DNA of 64,000 bases from an uncultured Aquimarina sp. (GTDB taxonomy: Bacteria; Bacteroidota; Bacteroidia; Flavobacteriales; Flavobacteriaceae): the NCBI RefSeq assembly GCF_947492405.1, contig NZ_CANLMP010000003.1, forward strand, positions 372,001 to 436,000. Reading direction: 5' to 3'. This document shows, one piece after another, positions 19,501 to 27,167 of the stretch; within the stretch, counting starts at the first letter, position 1, and each line of letters begins with the position of its first letter. Position numbers and translations under genes: made by a program. The notes below the pieces were generated by a model, which made no database searches, was not told the origin of the DNA, and saw only the letters and a program-made list of their open reading frames with translations.

Positions 19501-19977
19501 TATAATCACCATCTTAAGTATGGTAATGTGATGAATATTCCTACTAAAAACTTCTTTTATGGAATGACACCTGGAGAGGAGATTATCATAGAATTAGATA
19601 AAGGTAAAATTTTATTGATTGAGTTAATCTCAATTGGAGAACCTCATGATGATGGTATGGTGACTGTATTTTTTAAAGTAAATGGTCAGACTCGAAATGT
19701 AGAAATTAAAGATAACTCCATTAAGGTTGACAAAGTAGTACATGCAAAAGTAGACAAAGCAGATACTAAGCAGATAGGAGCACCTTTACAAGGTTCCCTA
19801 TCATCAGTATTGGTAAAGACGGGTCAAGAAGTCAAAAAGAACGATCCATTATTTATTATAGAAGCTATGAAAATGGAAACAACTATTACCGCTAATGAAG
19901 ATGCAACGATTAAAAAAATAGTGCTTAAATCAGGTACTATGGTAGAAGCAGATGATTTGGTGATAACCTTGAAATAA
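16525..19977 (+). CDS. pyc: pyruvate carboxylase
   Basis: A 1150-residue single-chain enzyme that carboxylates pyruvate to oxaloacetate (anaplerosis). Domains in order: biotin carboxylase (residues 1-450; KVLVANRGEIAIRIFRA, GSGGRG-type KAASGGGGRGMRV, EVNPRVQVEHTVTE), carboxyltransferase (about 525-800; FTDTTMRDAHQSLLATRMRT, the zinc site HLHTHDTS, and DVALGGLSGLTAQP), the PYC allosteric/tetramerisation region, and a biotin carrier domain with the biotinylated Lys 1116 in EAMKMETT. It is monocistronic, with its own promoter and a strong terminator. Confidence 0.97.
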   Translation: MQIKKVLVANRGEIAIRIFRACTEIGLQTVGVYTYEDRYSLHRYKADEAYQIGADNEPLKPYLNIEAIIKVAKKNNVDAIHPGYGFLSENADFAQRCQENDIIFIGPKVSVLRSLGDKIMAKEVAIANDIPIIQSNKEDLTDVKIAIKEAKRIGFPVMLKAASGGGGRGMRVIRSVEELEKAYPESQREALNAFGDDTVFLEKFVENPKHIEIQIVADHHGNMVHLFERDCSVQRRYQKVIEYAPSFGVEQDILDNLYQYALTICKAVDYNNIGTVEFLVDDDGSIYFIEVNPRVQVEHTVTEIVTGIDLIKAQIFIAGGYQLSDTQIKIESQDSLKINGYAVQCRITTEDPENNFKPDYGTITTYRSASGFGIRLDAGSVYQGVTISPFFDSMLVKVSANSRTLDGACRKMRRALSEFRIRGVKTNMPFLDNILKHDTFRKGAVTVNFIRDTKTLFAIKESRNRATKLANFLGDVIVNGNPDVKTIDPTKTFVVPKIPEFDQANGYKKGTKDLLTELGPEKFANWLKNENKVHFTDTTMRDAHQSLLATRMRTYDMQKVAEGFAKNHPEIFSMEVWGGATFDVCLRFLRENPWERLRALRKAMPNLLLQMLIRGSNGVGYTAYPDNLIGKFVEQSWENGVDVFRIFDSLNWMKSIAPCIEHVRTRTQGLAEGSLCYTGDILDPKRTKYTLEYYVQLAKDIENAGAHILGIKDMAGLLKPYAAYELVSALKSEINIPIHLHTHDTSSVQSATYLKAIEAGVDVVDVALGGLSGLTAQPNFNAIMEMLKFHERENPMDMTKLNEYSNYWEAVREYYYVFESGLKAGTGEVYQHEIPGGQYSNLKPQAQGLGLADRFHEITKMYGEVNTLFGDIVKVTPSSKVVGDMAQYLVSNNLTIEDVKEQGETISFPQSVVNLFKGELGQPEGGFPKDLQKSVLKDQKPFTNRPNAHLEPVDFETEFKDFVKIFKKGMGRELDITDFLSYKLYPKVFTGAYNHHLKYGNVMNIPTKNFFYGMTPGEEIIIELDKGKILLIELISIGEPHDDGMVTVFFKVNGQTRNVEIKDNSIKVDKVVHAKVDKADTKQIGAPLQGSLSSVLVKTGQEVKKNDPLFIIEAMKMETTITANEDATIKKIVLKSGTMVEADDLVITLK

Positions 19978-19999
19978 TATTTTTTACCTATAAAAACAA

Positions 20000-20026
20000 A
20001 AGCCTCTTAGTTTTCTAAGAGGCTTT
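20000..20026. terminator. bidirectional terminator between pyc and the T9SS repeat protein
   Basis: Stem AAGCCTCTTAG / CTAAGAGGCTT with a TTTT loop. There are T-rich bases on the plus side and A-rich bases before it (T-rich on the minus strand), so it can serve both converging genes. Confidence 0.85.
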
Positions 20027-20041
20027 GCTATTTTAAATAAA

Positions 20042-22732
20042 CTATTCTTTGATAATTCGTTTTATAATATTTCCTTTTTCACCTTCGATATTAATAAAAT
20101 ATACTCCAGAACTTAATTCAGAAATATCAAAAGGATTATTAAGTGTTTCGAATACTTTCTTACCCACTATATTATAAACAGTTACCTTTTTTATCGGAAT
20201 TGAAATGTTAATTAAACCTATAGTCGGAATAGGATATACACGTAACTGATCAATCGTAAGTTCTTCCTCTTCTGTACTAAGAGTTGCAACAACAAAACAA
20301 GCAGATCTTTGCGTGCACCCGTTTATTGTTATTTCTACCCCGTAATTACCATTTTCAGTAGCAGTAAAGGATTGGTTGTTTTCTCCAATAATAGGTGTAT
20401 CTGTATCACAGTTAATCCATTGATAGAATCCTCCACTTGTATTAGCGGTAAAAGTAGGCGCAGAAGAATCGTCTACTGAAGCATTTGGTACATCAAATAC
20501 TTCTATGGTATCAGATGCTGAATTGGAACATCCATTAGCATCCGTAAAGCTATATGTTATCGTATGAATACCTACACCAGCAGTTACAGGATTAAAAGAG
20601 AAAGTCATTCCATTGCTATTGTCAGTCACTCCAGTTCCAGAATATACACCACCAGTTGCAGTTCCACCAGTTAATCCAGTTTGTACACCTGCATCAACAC
20701 ACAGATCAGCAGGAGCTGTAAACGTTACTGTTGGTACATCAAATACTTCTATAGTATCAGATGCTGAATTGGAACATCCATTAGCATCCGTAAAGCTATA
20801 TGTTATGGTATGAATACCTACACCAGCAGTTGCAGGATTAAAAGAGAATGTCATTCCATTGCTATTGTCAATCACTCCAGTTCCAGAATATACACCACCA
20901 GTTGCAGTTCCACCGCTTAATCCAGTTTGTATACCTGCATCAACACACAGATCAGCAGGAGCTGTAAACGTTACCGTTGGTACATCAAATACTTCTATAG
21001 TATCAGATGCTGAATTAGAACATCCATTAGTATCCGTAAAGCTGTATGTTATGGTATGAATACCTACACCCGCAGTTGCAGGATCAAAAGAGAAAGTCAT
21101 TCCATTATTATTGTCAGTCACTCCAGTTCCAGAATATACACCACCAGTTGCAGTTCCGCCGCTTAATACAGTTTGTATACCTGCATCAATACACAGATCG
21201 GCAGGAGCTGTAAACGTTACTGTTGGTACATCAAATACTTCTATGGTATCAGATGCTGAATTGGAACATCCATTGGCATCCGTAAAGCTATATGTTATCG
21301 TATGAATACCCACACCCGCAGTTGCAGGATCAAAAGAGAAAGTCATTCCATTACTATTGTCAGTCACTCCAGTTCCAGAATATACACCACCAGTTGCAGT
21401 TCCACCGCTTAATCCAGTTTGTATACCTGCATCAATACACAGATCAGCAGGAGCTGTAAACGTTACTGTTGGTACATCAAATACTTCTATGGTATCAGAT
21501 GCTGAATTAGAACACCCATTAGCATCCGTAAAGCTATATGTTATGGTGTGAACACCCACACCCGCAGTTGCAGGATCAAAAGAGAATGTCATTCCATTAC
21601 TATTATCAGTGACTCCAGTTCCAGAATATACACCACCAGTTGCAGTTCCACCGCTTAATCCAGTTTGTATACCTGCATTAACACACAGATCGGCAGGAGC
21701 TGTAAACGTTACTGTTGGTACATCAAATACTTCTATGGTATCAGATGCATCAGAGTTACAAATACCAGCACTAGTGTAGGTAATCGTATGTGTTCCTATA
21801 CCAGCTACTGTTGGGTCAAAAGAATAGGTTGTTCCATCTCCATTATCCGTTACACCTGGACCTGCATAAACACCTCCGGTTGGACTTCCTCCGCCTAAAC
21901 CAGATTGTAATCCTATGTTAATACACAGATCTGCTGGAGCAGCATATGTAACCATATCATTTGCAGTAACATTTACGTTAACCATTCCGCATAAACCAGG
22001 TATTACACATAAACCACCTTCACCTCTTACAAAATAAGTGGTGTTTGGTGTTGAGGGTGTTACTACGAAAGATGTCGAGGTAGTAGTTCCTATTTCGCTA
22101 CCACCGCAACCCCCTGTATATATATGCCATGCTGTGGCATCGTTTAGATTTCCAGAAATAGTTAGTGTAGCATTATTACCATCACAAATTGTTGATGGAG
22201 CAAAAGTTACGATTGGAACCTCTGGATCTGTGCAAGGAATTTCATTAAGATCTAAAGAGAACAATAAATCAGTTCCGGGTTGAGCCGTTCCCCCCGAATA
22301 ACGTTGACCATTTAAATAATCAGGATCAGACTCATTATCGAACGGGATAAGTGCAGTGCTAGATATATCAAATGTATATGACTGTCCGGCTATTAGGGTT
22401 ATGTTTAATGAAGAAAAATCAAATACGGAATAGTCGTTTGCAAAATCTGTTGAAGGAAAGGTAGTTTGATTTAGTAATGTTCCTAAAACAGATCCGCCAT
22501 AACCTTCACCACTGCGTATAGTAACTGTTGCATTTACGGTATTGTTTAGTGCTGGAACGCCAATAGTGTTTAAAATTCCATTACAGGAAGGTGTGAAACT
22601 TTGGCCAGTTGAACCATCAGTTGCACCATTAGTTACACCAATAAGAGTTTGATCCGTATTTTGCGTGGAACACTGACTATTAGCGTAATGTACAGTAATA
22701 AATATTGCAATTACAAGTATAATTCTTTTCAC
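20042..22732 (-). CDS. T9SS-exported repeat protein (adhesin-like)
   Basis: An 896-residue protein with a signal peptide (MKRIILVIAIFITVHYANS), an N-terminal domain with VTIRSGEGYGGSVLGTL (a fibronectin-binding/Ig-like beta-sandwich), and an Ig-like segment around residues 175-255. Six PKD/Ig-like repeats of 82 residues follow: one diverged, then five almost identical. The protein ends in a type A T9SS sorting domain (LRVYPIPTIGLINISIP to GNIIKRIIKE). Each repeat has one Cys near the start (ADLC) and one near the end (NGC), suggesting a disulfide. It is probably a cell-surface or released adhesin. The 246-bp DNA repeats imply length variation by slippage or recombination. Confidence 0.88.
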   Translation of the reverse strand: MKRIILVIAIFITVHYANSQCSTQNTDQTLIGVTNGATDGSTGQSFTPSCNGILNTIGVPALNNTVNATVTIRSGEGYGGSVLGTLLNQTTFPSTDFANDYSVFDFSSLNITLIAGQSYTFDISSTALIPFDNESDPDYLNGQRYSGGTAQPGTDLLFSLDLNEIPCTDPEVPIVTFAPSTICDGNNATLTISGNLNDATAWHIYTGGCGGSEIGTTTSTSFVVTPSTPNTTYFVRGEGGLCVIPGLCGMVNVNVTANDMVTYAAPADLCINIGLQSGLGGGSPTGGVYAGPGVTDNGDGTTYSFDPTVAGIGTHTITYTSAGICNSDASDTIEVFDVPTVTFTAPADLCVNAGIQTGLSGGTATGGVYSGTGVTDNSNGMTFSFDPATAGVGVHTITYSFTDANGCSNSASDTIEVFDVPTVTFTAPADLCIDAGIQTGLSGGTATGGVYSGTGVTDNSNGMTFSFDPATAGVGIHTITYSFTDANGCSNSASDTIEVFDVPTVTFTAPADLCIDAGIQTVLSGGTATGGVYSGTGVTDNNNGMTFSFDPATAGVGIHTITYSFTDTNGCSNSASDTIEVFDVPTVTFTAPADLCVDAGIQTGLSGGTATGGVYSGTGVIDNSNGMTFSFNPATAGVGIHTITYSFTDANGCSNSASDTIEVFDVPTVTFTAPADLCVDAGVQTGLTGGTATGGVYSGTGVTDNSNGMTFSFNPVTAGVGIHTITYSFTDANGCSNSASDTIEVFDVPNASVDDSSAPTFTANTSGGFYQWINCDTDTPIIGENNQSFTATENGNYGVEITINGCTQRSACFVVATLSTEEEELTIDQLRVYPIPTIGLINISIPIKKVTVYNIVGKKVFETLNNPFDISELSSGVYFINIEGEKGNIIKRIIKE
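20483..21732 (-). repeat. tandem 246-bp coding repeats, five near-identical units
   Basis: The units begin at the codons for FDVPTVTFTAPADLC and are spaced exactly 246 bases (82 codons). They differ by a handful of substitutions (for example LCVN/LCID/LCVD, QTGL/QTVL, VTDN/VIDN). A diverged sixth copy lies upstream in the protein (about 21733-21960). High DNA identity points to recent expansion. Confidence 0.9.
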
Positions 22733-23051
22733 TTTACAAGTATTTTAAATACACCTTTTGGAGTTGTTAACACTCTGTTTAAAAGTTATTAACAATGTAG
22801 ATAGGGGGCTTATTTAAATAAGGATGTCTACTATTATGACTCTAAGGTTATTAAATGTTTACGGCGTAAAGATAGATAATTATTTTTTGTTAATAACTTT
22901 AACAGTTGAATAGACTCGTTTTGGTAGTTAATTTTGCCAATAATTATATCCTGATCAGTTTAAATAAGCGATTCCATTTTTTATATATTTTAATATCAAG
23001 GCTTTTGGATAATACCAGCATGAAATAACGGAGTTTTATTATTTTTGCGGA
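22733..23051. other. divergent intergenic region
   Basis: A 319-base AT-rich spacer between the T9SS repeat gene and the TPR gene. On the minus strand TATCTTTA (22874-22867) is a possible -7 box for the repeat gene. On the plus strand TATTTTTG (23040-23047) precedes the TPR gene by only 4 bases. No RNA or gene is visible. Confidence 0.45.
23040..23047 (+). promoter_or_regulatory. -7 box immediately before the TPR gene
   Basis: TATTTTTG matches TAnnTTTG but ends 4 bases before the ATG at 23052. The message would then be leaderless, or the true start lies further in. No second nearby Met is more convincing. Confidence 0.35.
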
Positions 23052-23774
23052 ATGCCATATTTTTTGATTATCGCTTTACAAGCGTTTTGTATTTATCACG
23101 CTATCAAGAACAGAAATGAGTACTATTGGTACTTTTTGATTTTATTTTTGCCAGTTATCGGTAGTATCATCTATTTGGTAACTCAGGTTTTTAATAAAAA
23201 AGATTTGGATGTAGTTCAGAATGAGATCGTGAGTGTGATTAATCCTACTAAGAAAGTAAATGATCTTAGAAAGCAAGTTGAATTTGCAGATACATTCCAG
23301 AATCGAATATATCTTGGCGATGCTTTTTATGAGATGGGTGATTATAATTCAGGTATTGGAGAGTATGAAATTGCTTTAAAAGGTAATTATAATCAGGACG
23401 CAGGTGTTGTTAAAAAATTACTTGAAGGATATCACCAAACAAATCAATTCGACAAAGTTATTTTTTGTGCAGAGCAAATAAATTCCAGATCTGATTTTAG
23501 AGGTTCCAGAAGTCAGTTTCTTTACGGTTTAGCTTTAGAGGAAAAAGGAAGGTCTAAAGAAGCAGAAGAAAACCTAAAACCAATCGATCAGCGATATTCT
23601 AATTATAAAGAACGTTATACTTTAGCTCAATTCCTTGATAAGAAAGGAAAAACTGCAGAAGCTAAAAATATTTTAGAAGAGATCATATTAGAATCCCAGC
23701 ATATGTCTAAACCCAATCGGAATAAGTATCGGGGAGTAGTTAACGATGTAAAGAAATTAGCATCTTCCTTATAA
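23052..23774 (+). CDS. membrane-anchored TPR protein with PLDc_N-like N-terminus
   Basis: A 240-residue protein. Two hydrophobic helices (residues about 1-17 and 25-46: WYFLILFLPVIGSIIYLV) resemble the phospholipase D N-terminal membrane domain. They are followed by about four tetratricopeptide-like helical pairs: FQNRIYLGDAFYEMGDYNSGIGEYEIAL, KLLEGYHQTNQFDKVIF, FLYGLALEEKGRSKEAEENL and YTLAQFLDKKGKTAEAKNILEEII. It has no catalytic HKD motif and is probably a scaffold at the inner membrane. It has no evident operon partner. Confidence 0.8.
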   Translation: MPYFLIIALQAFCIYHAIKNRNEYYWYFLILFLPVIGSIIYLVTQVFNKKDLDVVQNEIVSVINPTKKVNDLRKQVEFADTFQNRIYLGDAFYEMGDYNSGIGEYEIALKGNYNQDAGVVKKLLEGYHQTNQFDKVIFCAEQINSRSDFRGSRSQFLYGLALEEKGRSKEAEENLKPIDQRYSNYKERYTLAQFLDKKGKTAEAKNILEEIILESQHMSKPNRNKYRGVVNDVKKLASSL

Positions 23775-23956
23775 TAATAAAATGTTATGCTTCCGATGGA
23801 AGGTTGATTTTTCCCCAAATTGTACTATCTTTAAGAATGAGGAATTTCATTTTGACTAATCGTTAGATTGTCTATTAAAACTATTCCTTATAGAGGCAAA
23901 ACCTTGATTGCCTTTATAATGGTTCAAGGAATACTAATATTAACTCATTTTTTATT

Positions 23957-24220
23957 ATGTTTAAAAATCTCTTAAAACTAAACGGGGCTCAAGCAATTAC
24001 TAAAAAAGAACAACAAACAATTAACGGTGGCTCGTCACGAGGTAATTGTTACCCATTCTTTCATTTAGGACCTTGTAGATTAAACTGCAATTGTCCGGGA
24101 ACTACTGCCAGACAACCATCAGGAGCAAGTCAGTATTGTCTTCTAAATTATCCGGCAATTATTTATAATGCCAGACAGTGTGGAGGTGGTTCTGGAGGTG
24201 GAGGCGGAATATTTGCCTAA
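23957..24220 (+). CDS. GG-leader cysteine-rich secreted peptide precursor (bacteriocin-like)
   Basis: An 87-residue precursor. Residues 1-25 (LLKLNGAQAITKKEQQTINGG) form a double-glycine leader typical of peptides exported and cleaved by C39-peptidase ABC transporters, and this leader type is frequent in Bacteroidota. Cleavage after Gly25 would release about 62 residues with six Cys (31, 40, 44, 46, 61, 75), including a CNC motif, and a Gly-rich tail. Six Cys suit three disulfides. No transporter, immunity or modification gene is adjacent, and a terminator follows 25 bases downstream. It could be a bacteriocin, signal or RiPP; activity is unproven. Confidence 0.7.
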   Translation: MFKNLLKLNGAQAITKKEQQTINGGSSRGNCYPFFHLGPCRLNCNCPGTTARQPSGASQYCLLNYPAIIYNARQCGGGSGGGGGIFA

Positions 24221-24245
24221 ATAAAACACTAAAATTTAATAATAT

Positions 24246-24273
24246 GCTGTAATGGAAACATTGCAGCTTTTTT
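24246..24273 (+). terminator. terminator of the GG-leader peptide gene
   Basis: Stem GCTGTAATG / CATTGCAGC (one G-T pair) with a GAAA tetraloop, followed by six T. Confidence 0.75.
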
Positions 24274-24379
24274 ATATAAACTGAAACGTAGTGTATCTTT
24301 TCTCTACTATAGGCTAATAATTTCTTTGCATTTCGCAAAAACTTTCTATTTTTACAAAAATCAATAGTCCCCGATAGTC

Positions 24380-25900
24380 TTGAAAATCAAACCTATTCAA
24401 ATATCCCTGTTTTTGATACTCGTATTGGGAGGATTATTTGGGTTAATGTTTTTAAGCGAAAAAGGAGGAATCCAAAAAGAACAAATACAAGAAGATGGTT
24501 TCTCTTACGAAGGAGTTTCTCTTAAATACCCTACCTATAAAACGTTTTTGGCCTTAGAAAAGGACTCATCTCTTATCAAGAAACAAGATATCCTTAAAGT
24601 TACTGAAACAGTTGTGCCCGTAGCGGATGAATCGGATATAGAACCAGAAACCCTAACGGCTGATGCAGTAGCTAAAAAAGATAGCCTTCAGAGACCTGAT
24701 TTTTCCAAAATAGATACCACAAGAATAGAAAGAATTAGATACCCTGCCGATAATCCCAATTTTGCTGATGAATTAAAAGCTAAATTATCTTCTAGATCTT
24801 GTAGAATTATTCATTATGGTGATTCTCAGATTGAAGGAGATAGAATTACAGGGTACGTTAGAAATAGATTACAAGGAATGTACGGAGGTAGTGGTCCTGG
24901 ATTTATTCCTGTGAAACCAGTATATAAGCAAATTGCAGCAATAGTAAAACCTAGTGAGAACTGGTTCAGATACGCCAGATTTGATCCTACACAAGAAAAA
25001 TTTAAGCATAGAAAGTACGGAGCATATATGTCTGTATCTAGATTTACAGAACATAAAAAGACGCTTCCGGATAGTATTACATTAGATTCTTTACCATTAG
25101 TGAAGGCTTCTGTAACTATTGGTAAATCTAAAAAAGCATATGCCAAATTCAGGAGATTTACGAATATAGGACTGCATTATGGTAATTGTAATTTTCCGAT
25201 AAAAATTTCGGTGTATAATGACGGAAAGTTAATTCAACAAGATAGTTTGATTTCGGATGGGAAATATCATAAATACAGAATAAAAACGAATACCACTCCA
25301 AGTAATCTAAAAATTGAATTAGAGGGAAAAGTAAGTGCTGATTTTTATGGAGTAACCTTAGATGGAGGATCAAGAGTACAGATGGATAATGTGGCGATGC
25401 GTGGTTCTTCAGGAACGATTTTTTCTAGTACAAATGCTACTATATATGGGCAGATGACAAGGAATTTAAAACCCAAGATCATCATTATGCAGTATGGAGG
25501 TAATACAATGCCCTATCTTAAGGATTCTACAAAAGTGGATAATTATGCTAAATCTATTACCAATCAAATAAACTGGTTGAGACGAAGAACTAAAAATGTA
25601 AGCTTTATATTTATCGGGCCTACAGATATGTGTCTTCCTGTAAATGGTAAGATGGAAACATATCCTTTACTACCTTATCTTAATGCTAAACTAATGGAAA
25701 CTTGTTCTCAGAATAATGTAGCGTATTGGAGCATGTATGACGCGATGGGAGGAAAAGGATCTATGCCTTTTTGGGTAGAGGAAAAACTGACAGCAAACGA
25801 TTATATGCATTTTACCTGGAAAGGAACCAAAATTATTTCAGAATTATTTTTTACAGCCCTATACCTTGACCTAAAAGAAGAACCAAATGATGAGACATAA
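24380..25900 (+). CDS. SGNH/GDSL-fold esterase-like membrane-anchored protein
   Basis: A 506-residue product from a TTG start that gives an N-terminal signal anchor (IQISLFLILVLGGLFGLMFL). A linker of about 90 residues precedes the SGNH block IIHYGDSQIEGDR, with the likely nucleophile Ser149. Block III-like QYGGNTMPYL and the C-terminal NDYMHFTWKGTKI with the catalytic His follow. It overlaps the next SGNH gene by 14 bases, and that gene overlaps the MBOAT gene by 8. The set suggests O-acetyl transfer or removal on an exported polysaccharide, by analogy with AlgI/AlgX/AlgJ and PatA/PatB systems. The target polymer is unknown. Confidence 0.78.
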   Translation: MKIKPIQISLFLILVLGGLFGLMFLSEKGGIQKEQIQEDGFSYEGVSLKYPTYKTFLALEKDSSLIKKQDILKVTETVVPVADESDIEPETLTADAVAKKDSLQRPDFSKIDTTRIERIRYPADNPNFADELKAKLSSRSCRIIHYGDSQIEGDRITGYVRNRLQGMYGGSGPGFIPVKPVYKQIAAIVKPSENWFRYARFDPTQEKFKHRKYGAYMSVSRFTEHKKTLPDSITLDSLPLVKASVTIGKSKKAYAKFRRFTNIGLHYGNCNFPIKISVYNDGKLIQQDSLISDGKYHKYRIKTNTTPSNLKIELEGKVSADFYGVTLDGGSRVQMDNVAMRGSSGTIFSSTNATIYGQMTRNLKPKIIIMQYGGNTMPYLKDSTKVDNYAKSITNQINWLRRRTKNVSFIFIGPTDMCLPVNGKMETYPLLPYLNAKLMETCSQNNVAYWSMYDAMGGKGSMPFWVEEKLTANDYMHFTWKGTKIISELFFTALYLDLKEEPNDET

Positions 25901-27167
25901 CATATTATTTTTTTGTTTACTCGCAGTGAGTTCTTCCATAATGGCTCAGGATTATGTTTTGGATACGATTCAAAACAAATATCCTTTTGTAAATTGGAAA
26001 GCTAATCAAATCAAGTTTGCAGAAGATGCGCCTTCATTTGCTAAGTTATTTCGCAAGTTAGATACTATCGCTAATGGAAGTGAAGAAGATGTTCATGTTT
26101 TTCATATCGGCGGATCTCATATTCAGGCGGATATTTATTCCAATAGGTTGAGAACATATTTACAGCATATGAGTCCGACCGCAAAAGGACAACGAGGATT
26201 TATTTATCCATATAAAATAGCAGGAACCAATAATCCTAGTAATTATAATGTAGAGTTCGATGGGGATTGGACCGGATATCGATGTTCCATAAAAAAAGAT
26301 AGTGTAGCTTGGGGAATGGCAGGAGTAAGTGCTGTTTTTAAAGATTCTATTGCTAATATTAAGATCAAAGCAAATCATAGAGGCTATGATGCGCAACAAT
26401 ATGATTTTAATAGGATTAGAGTATTTTATGATAATTGGAGTGATGATTATGAAATTAATTTTAAAGAATCAGGATTAATTGCGGATACCAAAGTAAATAA
26501 AGAAGCTCATTTTATTGAATTTGTACTCACCCAAACATTAGAAGAATTAGAGTTTTGTGTACAAAGAATAGGAAATCCCGAAAACCCAGAGTTTTTAATG
26601 ATGGGAATGGAATTAATGAATGACAATAAAGGAGTAGAGTATACGACGATAGGAGTAAATGGAGCTAGTTTTAACTATTATAATAGATGTAAGTATTTTA
26701 ATAAACAATTGATGCTCTATAAACCGGATCTGTTTATAGTTTCTGTTGGAACTAATGATGGATATCATCCTGATTTTAAGCCAGAGGAATATAGGAAGTA
26801 TTATGAAACTCTTATTTTAACTGCTCAAAAAGCTAACCCTGATTGTGCAGTGTTACTTACAGTACCTAATGATTCTTATTATAAGCGAAAATTCCCAAAT
26901 CCTAGAACAAGAGTGATGCAGAAGATTATCTATGATTTGGCAAAAAAGCATAAGATGGCAGTTTGGGATTTTTATGAAATAATGGGAGGTTTTAATTCTT
27001 CCAAAGATTGGTATCAGAATAAATTGATGCCTAGAGATAGAATACATTTTACACAATTGGGATATAGAATTAAAGCAGATTTACTATTACAGGCATTGAC
27101 TAGTTCGTGGGAAAAAGAATTACAGTTAGAGCCAAATTCTGTTTTGAATCAAATTATTAATGAATAG
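25887..27167 (+). CDS. second SGNH/GDSL-fold protein
   Basis: A 426-residue protein with a signal peptide (ILFFCLLAVSSSIMAQ). Block I is FHIGGSHIQADIYSNR, where the usual Asp of GDS is Gly but the Ser is kept. Block III is VSVGTNDGYHP, and the catalytic Asp-His pair is RDRIHFTQLGYRIK. Periplasmic location is expected. Start and stop both overlap neighbours (14 bases with the first SGNH gene, 8 with the MBOAT gene), so the three are translated as a unit. It is probably the periplasmic transferase or esterase that accepts acyl groups passed by the MBOAT protein. Confidence 0.82.
   Translation: MMRHNILFFCLLAVSSSIMAQDYVLDTIQNKYPFVNWKANQIKFAEDAPSFAKLFRKLDTIANGSEEDVHVFHIGGSHIQADIYSNRLRTYLQHMSPTAKGQRGFIYPYKIAGTNNPSNYNVEFDGDWTGYRCSIKKDSVAWGMAGVSAVFKDSIANIKIKANHRGYDAQQYDFNRIRVFYDNWSDDYEINFKESGLIADTKVNKEAHFIEFVLTQTLEELEFCVQRIGNPENPEFLMMGMELMNDNKGVEYTTIGVNGASFNYYNRCKYFNKQLMLYKPDLFIVSVGTNDGYHPDFKPEEYRKYYETLILTAQKANPDCAVLLTVPNDSYYKRKFPNPRTRVMQKIIYDLAKKHKMAVWDFYEIMGGFNSSKDWYQNKLMPRDRIHFTQLGYRIKADLLLQALTSSWEKELQLEPNSVLNQIINE

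Noticed and set aside
20613..21551. Series of 64-66-residue frames on the plus strand spaced 246 bases apart
   Set aside because: They are antisense shadows of the tandem repeats in the T9SS protein.
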